From assembly GCA_905181615.1 (NCBI GenBank), contig CAJIYH010000002.1, positions 806,001-870,000 on the forward strand: a DNA stretch of 64,000 bases, written 5' to 3'. The number at the start of each line of letters is the position of its first letter. The stretch's first letter is position 1. The position numbers and the translations under genes are program-made. Below the pieces are notes generated by a model. That model saw nothing but the letters and a program-made list of their open reading frames with translations, did no database searches and was not told the DNA's origin. This document shows positions 57,701 through 64,000 of the stretch, piece after piece. Origin of the DNA: an uncultured Flavobacteriaceae bacterium (lineage in GTDB: Bacteria > Bacteroidota > Bacteroidia > Flavobacteriales > Flavobacteriaceae).

Positions 57701-57903
57701 TTAAACATGTTTCCTATGAAATTGAAAACAAAAAACACCATCATCAACTCAAACCACCAGGCGTTATATACCCAAATCTTTGCAGCATCGGTAGAATACC
57801 AGGTTTCTAAAAAAGTACCGATTCCCATTGCTGTTGGAAATGCAATAAAAAGCACACTCATTAAACGATTAGAAGCTAAATAAGTTAGTAATTTTTCTTT
57901 CAT
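54778..57903 (-). CDS. ccsBA: Fused cytochrome c biogenesis protein CcsB-CcsA (ResB-ResC)
   Basis: A 1041-residue membrane protein that exports haem and ligates it to apocytochrome c (system II). The N-terminal part is ResB/CcsB-like: three helices, a large periplasmic domain and a fourth helix. The C-terminal half is CcsA-like, with the haem-handling WWD motif [20 protein letters not shown] and histidines in flanking helices. A segment in the middle ([19 protein letters not shown]) reads like an internal signal or membrane anchor. Fusion of both parts is usual in Bacteroidota. DsbD (at 0.5 kb) could supply reduced thiols for the same pathway. Confidence 0.93.
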   Translation of the reverse strand: [1041 protein letters not shown]

Positions 57904-58117
57904 AAAAAGTCATCCTAAATTTCGACACAAAGATACTTGATGCATTTTAAATAGGCTTTCAAAACAAAACAAATCTTCGATATAACAAACAAAAGTTCAA
58001 TTTCAATCTTCATTCAACAATCTTATACTTGGAATAGGTCCCAAAGAGTATCTAAACTGAAAAAATAACAGCTAATATCAAATATTAATTATGAAAATAT
58101 TGTTTTACATTTAGGGT

Positions 58118-58885
58118 ATGATAAAGATTTCTATTCTTGGTGCTGGAAATTTAGGTAGGCATCTTTTTAATAATTTCATTCAAACCAAAGAGGTTGAGGT
58201 AATTCAATGGTTTAATAGAAATATAAATTCAATTGAATCACATAAAAATGAAGTTAGTATTACGAATCGAATTGAAGAACTAAAAGAAGCAGATTTATAT
58301 TTATTGTGCTTAAGTGATGATATACTGCCAGAGATTTCGGCTAAATTAAATTCCCTAAAAGGAATTGTTGCTCATACTGCTGGAAGTGTTTCTATGGATG
58401 TATTATCAGATCATGAAAACCATGGTGTATTTTATCCGCTCCAAACCTTTTCTAAAAATAGAGCTGTAGTTTTTGAGAATATCCCGATTTGTATTGAAGG
58501 AAACAATAACCTAAGTGAAGAAACCTTAAACAAACTAGCAAAACATATAAGTAAAAACATTCATGCTATAAATTCCAAACAACGCATGGGCTTGCATACT
58601 GCTGCGGTTTTTGTAAATAACTTCACGAACCATCTTTATCAAATTGGAAATGAAATTTGTGAAGAACAGCAAGTGTCTTTTGAGATGCTTTTACCCTTAA
58701 TTAATGAAACAGCTTCGAAGATTGAGTCCATTACTCCAAAAGAAGTCCAAACTGGACCTGCTTTAAGAAAAGATATAAATACCATTCAAAAACATCTGGA
58801 TCTGCTTTCAAATCCTGAGTTTAAAAACTTATATTTAACCCTTACAGATTCTATACAGAAAAACGATGAGCACAGTAAACTATAA
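58118..58885 (+). CDS. Rossmann-fold protein with DUF2520 domain
   Basis: A 255-residue cytoplasmic protein. The N-terminus ISILGAGNLGRHLF binds a dinucleotide, and YLLCLSDDILPEIS and VAHTAGSVSMDVL match the family. The C-terminal DUF2520 helices (GLHTAAVFVNNFTNHLYQIGNEI) are like those of 6-phosphogluconate or ketopantoate reductase-like enzymes. The substrate is unknown. First gene of a unit with kdsC and maf; overlaps kdsC by 20 bases. Confidence 0.82.
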   Translation: MIKISILGAGNLGRHLFNNFIQTKEVEVIQWFNRNINSIESHKNEVSITNRIEELKEADLYLLCLSDDILPEISAKLNSLKGIVAHTAGSVSMDVLSDHENHGVFYPLQTFSKNRAVVFENIPICIEGNNNLSEETLNKLAKHISKNIHAINSKQRMGLHTAAVFVNNFTNHLYQIGNEICEEQQVSFEMLLPLINETASKIESITPKEVQTGPALRKDINTIQKHLDLLSNPEFKNLYLTLTDSIQKNDEHSKL

Positions 58886-59396
58886 AGAAAATCTAAACCA
58901 CGTTAAAGCTTTTATTTTTGATGTCGATGGGGTTTTAACAAACGGAAATGTGATGATTACCACTACAGGTGAAATGTACCGTGAAATGAATACAAAAGAT
59001 GGCTATGCCATGAAATGCGCTCTAGAACAAGGGTTTAGAATTGCTATTATTTCTGGAGGAACTAATGAAGGAGTTCGAAGTCGTCTTAAAGCACTTGGAG
59101 TTGATAGTATATATCTAGGGGCGCACCACAAGATTGAACCTTACGAAGATTTTATTTATAGTTACGACCTCAAAGCAGAAGAAATTCTATACATGGGAGA
59201 CGATGCACCTGACATTGAAGTAATGTTAAAAGTAGGAGTTGCTACCTGTCCTAAAGATGCTGTTACTGACGTTAAGGAAGTAGCCGACTATGTTTCTCAT
59301 AAAAATGGTGGAGCAGGTTGTGTCCGAGATGTTATTGAGCAAGTACTTCGAGTTCAAGGAAAATGGAGCACTTCTATTGGTGCAAAAAACGATTGA
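58866..59396 (+). CDS. kdsC: 3-deoxy-D-manno-octulosonate 8-phosphate phosphatase
   Basis: A 176-residue HAD phosphatase that removes phosphate from KDO 8-phosphate on the way to lipopolysaccharide core sugar. Motif I FIFDVDGVLTNGN (nucleophile Asp19, acid Asp21), motif II IISGG, and motif IV YMGDDAPDIEVM are present, with the typical KdsC lack of a cap domain. The neighbouring DUF2520 and Maf genes do not belong to KDO synthesis but commonly accompany kdsC in Flavobacteriia, from memory. Confidence 0.9.
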   Translation: MSTVNYKENLNHVKAFIFDVDGVLTNGNVMITTTGEMYREMNTKDGYAMKCALEQGFRIAIISGGTNEGVRSRLKALGVDSIYLGAHHKIEPYEDFIYSYDLKAEEILYMGDDAPDIEVMLKVGVATCPKDAVTDVKEVADYVSHKNGGAGCVRDVIEQVLRVQGKWSTSIGAKND

Positions 59397-59397
59397 A

Positions 59398-59991
59398 ATG
59401 TACGCTCAAAAATTAAAGTCATATGAAATTATTTTAGCTTCAAATTCTCCGAGAAGAAAACAATTCTTTGAAGAAGCTGGAATCCCGTTTACCCTAAAAA
59501 CATTTGAGGTAGATGAAGTTTTTGATCCTAAACTAAAAGGAACTGAAATTTCTGATTATCTCGTGAAATTAAAAGCTAAACCTTTTATTTCAATTATTAA
59601 AACCAACCAAATTGTTGTTACTGCAGACACCATAGTCTGGGGAGATAAACTTTATTTAGGAAAGCCTAGAACCAAAAAAGAGGCTGTTGAAATGTTAACT
59701 ACCTTATCAGCAAAAGAACACCAAGTAATAACGTCAGTTGCTTTTACCCAAAAAAAACAACAACACATAATTAATGAAATCAGTAAGGTCCGTTTTAAAG
59801 AACTTTCTTCCGAAGAAATAGAATACTATGTAAATAATTTTGAACCCATGGATAAAGCAGGAGCTTATGGAATTCAAGAATGGATAGGAACCATTGGAAT
59901 TGAAAACATATCGGGTAGTTACACCAATATCGTAGGTTTGCCTATGGCACAAGTAGTTCAAAGTTTAATTCGTCTTACATCAAGCATTTAA
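59398..59991 (+). CDS. maf: Maf-like nucleoside triphosphate pyrophosphatase
   Basis: A 197-residue enzyme of the Maf/HAM1 group that hydrolyses non-canonical dTTP/UTP-type nucleotides to monophosphates. It begins YEIILASNSPRRKQFFEEAGIPF, the family's phosphate-binding loop, followed by VVTADTIVWGD and EPMDKAGAYGIQEW, which hold the acidic residues for metal. The ATG at 59398 is chosen because it lies one base after the kdsC stop codon; the frame upstream would run into kdsC. Many paralogues also affect septum formation. Confidence 0.9.
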   Translation: MYAQKLKSYEIILASNSPRRKQFFEEAGIPFTLKTFEVDEVFDPKLKGTEISDYLVKLKAKPFISIIKTNQIVVTADTIVWGDKLYLGKPRTKKEAVEMLTTLSAKEHQVITSVAFTQKKQQHIINEISKVRFKELSSEEIEYYVNNFEPMDKAGAYGIQEWIGTIGIENISGSYTNIVGLPMAQVVQSLIRLTSSI

Positions 59992-59993
59992 AA

Positions 59994-60872
59994 ATGATAA
60001 AAAAAGCACACACCTTGTTTTTTATATTCTCCCTCTTCGGGTTTCTAAGTATTAACGCTCAACGTGTTTCTGAACAATTTAAAAAACATTGGTTTGACGG
60101 AAATGCTGAGATAAGTTCCTATTCTCTTGAGCAATCTCGGTATGGAGAAATAAGAGATGGAAGTGCAGTCCTGATCTTTGTAACCGAAGATTTTTTAAAT
60201 AAAGAACAAGTAAAAGCAAACCAAAAGTCAAAAACCACAATTCCTATTATAAAGTCAAACAGGACCAAAAAATTTTTAACAGGAATATACCCCTACTCTA
60301 TTATGAGTAGTTCTTTTAGTGCAATTAAAAGTCCTCAAAATATCGTAAAAAGTTCTGCCTCCATTCAAGAATGGTGTGGGCTAAGTTATTTACAAATAAA
60401 TAAAAGAGAAAAGCAACTTGAAATCACTTCACATTCTTATTTCGAAGGAGAGGCAGATCAAAACTTTAAAATCGCAGAAAACAGAACTGAAGATGAGCTT
60501 TGGAATTTGATTCGAATGGGTCCGCAAAATCTACCTCTTGGAGAAATAAAATTAGTCCCAAGTCTTGAAAGTAGTCGTTTAAATCATAAAGAAATTAGAG
60601 CACATCAAGCCCTTGCGGAAATGAATCAAAAGGAAAAAACTACAGTTTACACAATAACGTATCATGAATTGAAACGATCAATTGCGATAGAGTTCAACAC
60701 TGCTTTCCCTCATTTTATAGAAGGCTGGGTTGAAAAAAATATTGGAAAAGGAGCTGCTTATGTATCTACTGCAAAAAAAATACACACAGAGCGACGACAA
60801 TATTGGAGAGAAAATAATAACGCTTCTAAACAATATAGAGTTCCTTTTAAACTTGACTTAAATGAAAAATAA
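59994..60872 (+). CDS. Secreted protein of unknown function (292 aa)
   Basis: Not a Maf protein despite its place behind maf. It has a signal peptide (TLFFIFSLFGFLSINAQ) and a mature part of about 270 residues with KHWFDGNAEISSYSLEQSRYGEIRDGSAVLIFVTEDF, SSASIQEWCGLSYLQINKR and PHFIEGWVEKN. Nothing in it is a recognised catalytic motif. Such proteins are common behind maf in Flavobacteriia and are often mislabelled septum inhibitors in databases (from memory). Starts two bases after maf and overlaps the next gene by 11 bases. Confidence 0.65.
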   Translation: MIKKAHTLFFIFSLFGFLSINAQRVSEQFKKHWFDGNAEISSYSLEQSRYGEIRDGSAVLIFVTEDFLNKEQVKANQKSKTTIPIIKSNRTKKFLTGIYPYSIMSSSFSAIKSPQNIVKSSASIQEWCGLSYLQINKREKQLEITSHSYFEGEADQNFKIAENRTEDELWNLIRMGPQNLPLGEIKLVPSLESSRLNHKEIRAHQALAEMNQKEKTTVYTITYHELKRSIAIEFNTAFPHFIEGWVEKNIGKGAAYVSTAKKIHTERRQYWRENNNASKQYRVPFKLDLNEK

Positions 60873-63330
60873 AGCACTTACTTTTTTATTGTTAATCGTT
60901 CTTAGCCCTACCAAAGGGTATAGTCAAAAGTCGAGTACAGAGATATACAATCAGCTGGAAAAGTTAAATTTTTTAGGATCTGCTCTTTATGTAGCTGCTC
61001 ATCCAGACGATGAAAACACAGCCTTAATATCTTACTTTTCTAATCATGTAAATGCACATGCAGCCTACTTATCCCTGACACGCGGAGATGGAGGACAAAA
61101 TCTTATTGGAACGGAACTACGTGAATTACTCGGGGTTATTCGCACAGAAGAATTGATGCAAGCAAGAAGTATCGATAACGGAAATCAATATTTCACCTCT
61201 GCTATAGATTTTGGTTTTTCAAAACACCCGGACGAAACCTTAAAAATTTGGGATAAGGAACAAATCCTAGGTGAAGTTGTAAATCGTATTCGAGCGTTTC
61301 AACCCGATATTATAGTCAATCGTTTTGATCACAGAACTCCCGGAAAAACACATGGACATCATACTTCTTCTGCTTTATTAAGTAAAGAAGCTTTTGGGCT
61401 AAGCAACAATACTGATGCATATCCAGAACAACTTAAAGAGTTTGGAGTTTGGCAACCCCAACGCTTATTTTTCAATACCTCTTGGTGGTTTTATGGAAGT
61501 CAAGAGAAATTTGAGAAAGCTGATAAATCAAATTTACTGTCTCTAGAAATAGGCGTATTCAATCCATTAACCGGAGTCTCAAATAGTGAAATTGCTGCAT
61601 CAAGTCGAAGTTCTCATAAGTCACAAGGTTTTGGAAGTGCTCCTACCTTGGGAAGTAGAACAGAATATATTGAAATTATTGGAGGAGAACGCCCGCGCTC
61701 TAATGATCCTTTCGAAGGAATAAACACCACCTGGTCCAGACTAGAAAGAGGAAGTCCAATTGGAAAAATGGTAGCTACTGCAATCGAATCATTTGATTTT
61801 GAACAACCTCAGAAGAGTTTAGAAACATTAGTGAACATTCATGAAGCAATCCTCAAACTCCCTGCTAGCTTATGGAAAGAAAGGAAACTTGATGAGACTA
61901 AACAATTGATCTTAGATTGTGCTGGAATACAAATGCAATTTAATGCAGAACGCCCTTATGGAGTTCTTGGGGAGCAATTAAAAATCACAATCAATGCGGT
62001 TCAACAAAGTAAACTTCCTATTCAACTTGAAAGTGTTCAAGTTAACTCAACTCTTGATTTGCTTGACAAACCCCTTGAAACAAATACTAGGTTTAATAAA
62101 GCATTCAAAATCACTTTGGCTAATTCAATTAGCACTCCCTACTGGTTGCTAAAAAAAGGATCTTTAGGAACTTTTACTATTGATAATAAAGATTGGATTG
62201 GAAAACCACAAACTCCAAGTCCAATTCAAGTGAACTTTCAGTTGAATCTTGCAGGAAAAAAAATTGTTTTTACAGAGTCAGTAAAACACCGAAAAACAGA
62301 TCCGGTTCGAGGAGAAGTTATAAGTCCTTTTTATATGCTACCAGCCTTGGGTGTTAACTTTGAACAACCTGTTTTTCTTTTTGCCGATGGAAAAGAACAA
62401 AGCATTCGCTTAAACGTAACCAGTTATGGAACTGATTACAAAGGGTCCGTTACATTATCTCATCCCAAAGGATGGGAAACTTCTCAAAGTGCATTTCCTG
62501 TTAATCTTAATGGAAGAGGAAGCTCCCAATATTTAGAGTATAAATTAAAACCATTAGTGAGTGCAGAAAGTGGTTTGTTGAGCCCTGTTGCTATTCAAGG
62601 AGATAAAAAGGAAAATTTATTTGCAGTTCAAACCCTAGATTACACCCATATTCCAAAACAATATATTGCTCAACCTAGTGAAGCTAGAGTTGTTCGGATG
62701 GATTTAAAACTTCCTCAAATTAAAGTGGGCTATATTGCCGGTGCAGGAGATACCGTAATGGAGCGTCTAAAAACAGTTGGTATTGATATTAGCTCTATTG
62801 ATATAGAAACAATTTCTCTAGAAGAATTAAAAAAATACGATGCGGTCCTCATTGGAATTAGAGCATACAACGTGATCGAATCTTTAGCATATAAAAACCA
62901 AATGCTATTTGATTTTGCAGAAGCTGGCGGAACCTTAGTGACTCAGTACAACACCAGCAGAGGGCTTAAAACAAGTAGATTAGCTCCTTTTGATTTAAAA
63001 CTCTCGAGGGATCGGGTAACGGATGAATATAGTTATGTTCGCATACTGGATCCAAAACATCCTGCACTAAATCTACCACATAAAATAATAGCAAAAGATT
63101 TTGAAGGATGGGTTCAAGAACGTGGCTTGTATTTTCCAAATCAATGGGATGCAAGGTTTACTCCCTTATTGGGAATGAATGACTTGGGTGAATCTGAAAA
63201 ATTTGGAAGTATACTTGTTGCGCCTCATGGAAAAGGAACGATAGTATACACCGGTATTAGCTTTTTTAGAGAATTACCTGCAGGTGTTCCGGGTGCTTAT
63301 CGTTTGCTCATTAATTTACTAGCTCTATAA
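60862..63330 (+). CDS. PIG-L family deacetylase with C-terminal amidotransferase-like domain
   Basis: A large secreted protein of 822 residues. Signal peptide (TFLLLIVLSPTKGYSQ), then a zinc-dependent LmbE/PIG-L domain with AAHPDDEN (His47, Asp49, Asp50) and the third His in KTHGHHTSS. A middle beta-rich region follows, and the last 170 residues resemble a class I glutamine amidotransferase/ThuA fold (KVGYIAGAGDTVMERLKTVGID, GIRAYN, GGTLVTQYNTSRG, GWVQERGLYFP). PIG-L enzymes remove N-acetyl groups from sugars. A cell-wall or glycan target is plausible but not shown. Confidence 0.85.
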   Translation: MKNKALTFLLLIVLSPTKGYSQKSSTEIYNQLEKLNFLGSALYVAAHPDDENTALISYFSNHVNAHAAYLSLTRGDGGQNLIGTELRELLGVIRTEELMQARSIDNGNQYFTSAIDFGFSKHPDETLKIWDKEQILGEVVNRIRAFQPDIIVNRFDHRTPGKTHGHHTSSALLSKEAFGLSNNTDAYPEQLKEFGVWQPQRLFFNTSWWFYGSQEKFEKADKSNLLSLEIGVFNPLTGVSNSEIAASSRSSHKSQGFGSAPTLGSRTEYIEIIGGERPRSNDPFEGINTTWSRLERGSPIGKMVATAIESFDFEQPQKSLETLVNIHEAILKLPASLWKERKLDETKQLILDCAGIQMQFNAERPYGVLGEQLKITINAVQQSKLPIQLESVQVNSTLDLLDKPLETNTRFNKAFKITLANSISTPYWLLKKGSLGTFTIDNKDWIGKPQTPSPIQVNFQLNLAGKKIVFTESVKHRKTDPVRGEVISPFYMLPALGVNFEQPVFLFADGKEQSIRLNVTSYGTDYKGSVTLSHPKGWETSQSAFPVNLNGRGSSQYLEYKLKPLVSAESGLLSPVAIQGDKKENLFAVQTLDYTHIPKQYIAQPSEARVVRMDLKLPQIKVGYIAGAGDTVMERLKTVGIDISSIDIETISLEELKKYDAVLIGIRAYNVIESLAYKNQMLFDFAEAGGTLVTQYNTSRGLKTSRLAPFDLKLSRDRVTDEYSYVRILDPKHPALNLPHKIIAKDFEGWVQERGLYFPNQWDARFTPLLGMNDLGESEKFGSILVAPHGKGTIVYTGISFFRELPAGVPGAYRLLINLLAL

Positions 63331-63332
63331 CT

Positions 63333-63434
63333 ATGTTTTCATCCAAAAATAAAATATACTTCTACTTAATCCTCGGAAATGTAATCTATTGGATTCTTTT
63401 CATTTTATTCATGAAAACATTCGAGAAATGGTAG
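63333..63434 (+). CDS. Small membrane protein (33 aa) before the symporter
   Basis: An ATG-initiated frame of 33 residues (MFSSKNKIYFYLILGNVIYW, then ILFILFMKTFEKW) with one strong membrane helix flanked by lysines. It starts two bases after the PIG-L gene and its end overlaps the symporter start by seven bases (ATGGTAG). The tight packing and good start support a real gene. It could be a regulatory or assembly subunit of the symporter. Confidence 0.55.
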   Translation: MFSSKNKIYFYLILGNVIYWILFILFMKTFEKW

Positions 63435-64000
63435 CATTGGACTGGTTTATCCTTTTAGGAACCGTTGCATTTATAGTATTCTATGGTGTTTGGAAAAACA
63501 GAAAAAACGATTCAATTGAAGATTACTTAAAGGGTGGAAACAGCAGCCGATGGTGGACCATAGGACTTTCAGTGATGGCAACTCAAGCGAGTGCAATTAC
63601 CTTCCTTTCTACTCCCGGTCAAGCTTATCATGACGGAATGGGATTTGTTCAATTCTATTTTGGGTTACCACTTGCGGTGGTAATAATCTGCCTCTTTTTT
63701 ATCCCAATATACCACCGACTAAAAGTATTTACAGCATATGAATTTTTAGAGGAACGCTTTGATTTAAAAACAAGAACCCTAACCGCTGTGTTGTTTTTGG
63801 TTCAACGTGGTTTAGCTGCTGGAATTACTATATATGCACCTGCAATTATATTGAGTGTTGTTTTAGGCTGGAACCTTAAAATTTTAATACTACTCATTGG
63901 ATTCATGGTTATTTTATATACCCTTATCGGAGGAACACGTGCGGTTAATGTAACACAAAAACAACAAATGTTCATCATCTTTTTTGGGATGATTACAGCC
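63428..64000 (+). CDS. Sodium:solute symporter (SSS family), N-terminal part
   Basis: The first 191 residues of a sodium-coupled transporter, cut by the window end. FYGVWKNRKNDSIEDYLKGG followed by WWTIGLSVMATQASAITFLSTPGQAYHDG is the family signature (helices 1 and 2, where sodium and substrate bind), and YEFLEERFDLKTRTL is the conserved cytoplasmic loop. Solute unknown; sugars and related molecules are common in Bacteroidota, and the preceding PIG-L gene hints at an amino sugar. Confidence 0.85.
   Translation, partial: MVALDWFILLGTVAFIVFYGVWKNRKNDSIEDYLKGGNSSRWWTIGLSVMATQASAITFLSTPGQAYHDGMGFVQFYFGLPLAVVIICLFFIPIYHRLKVFTAYEFLEERFDLKTRTLTAVLFLVQRGLAAGITIYAPAIILSVVLGWNLKILILLIGFMVILYTLIGGTRAVNVTQKQQMFIIFFGMITA

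Noticed and set aside
59290-59397. Upstream extension of maf into kdsC
   Set aside because: It overlaps kdsC by over 100 bases; the conserved Maf start begins after 59398.

Overview
The window looks like a chromosomal segment of a member of the Flavobacteriaceae (Bacteroidota), probably marine. Evidence: low GC content; starts without Shine-Dalgarno sequences; several promoters of the TTTG / TAnnTTTG type; an arginine operon that uses the acetyl-/succinyl-ornithine type of carbamoyltransferase; the gene order ftsK-lolA-lptF-ribB; a fused CcsB-CcsA cytochrome c biogenesis protein; and many short SPII lipoproteins. No insertion sequence, integrase, prophage gene or CRISPR array is visible.

Layout: (1) 0-3.7 kb: the tail of a GH130-type glycosidase, then dsbD and tilS on the minus strand. 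(2) 3.7-12.7 kb: a complete arginine operon (GNAT acyltransferase, argG, argC, proC, argD, argF', argB, argE, argH), tightly coupled by short overlaps and gaps. It is preceded by a promoter and a 27-codon open frame with four Arg codons at its end, probably an attenuator leader peptide. (3) 13-16.7 kb: an RluA-type pseudouridine synthase and an acyltransferase (DUF1624)-ThuA-haloalkane dehalogenase operon; the synthase and the operon share a 38-bp upstream element. (4) 16.7-27.9 kb: lpd, nhaC, a frameshifted katG, then ftsK-lolA-lptF-ribB. (5) 27.9-34.9 kb: a TSUP permease, tRNA-Ser(UGA), then an accessory-looking stretch of secreted proteins and lipoproteins with near-duplicate terminators, a three-copy repeat and a perfect 24-bp palindrome. 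(6) 35-46.5 kb: a sugar isomerase-like protein, a K+ channel with a possible small membrane-peptide gene in front, a CPA1 antiporter, hydrolases, an aldehyde/alcohol dehydrogenase group (the alcohol dehydrogenase is frameshifted), an acyl-CoA dehydrogenase, a SulP transporter and an HxlR regulator. (7) 47-58 kb: CotH protein, ABC-F ATPase, a metzincin-type protease, TerB-like protein, DUF6174 lipoprotein, EamA transporter and CcsBA. (8) 58-64 kb: a DUF2520-kdsC-maf-secreted protein-PIG-L deacetylase-small membrane protein-sodium:solute symporter run, cut by the window end.

Most of the window is ordinary core metabolism and cell-envelope biology. The strongest candidate for an undescribed system is the arginine leader peptide with its overlapping hairpin at 3.74-3.98 kb. 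Other points: two single-base frameshifts (katG, adh) that look like +1 insertions outside homopolymers, a RibB whose GTP cyclohydrolase II half has lost its zinc cysteines, coding remnants and repeats at 29.9-31.2 kb, and two tiny membrane-peptide genes at 36.2 and 63.3 kb. All assignments come from reading motifs by eye; no database search or folding was run.
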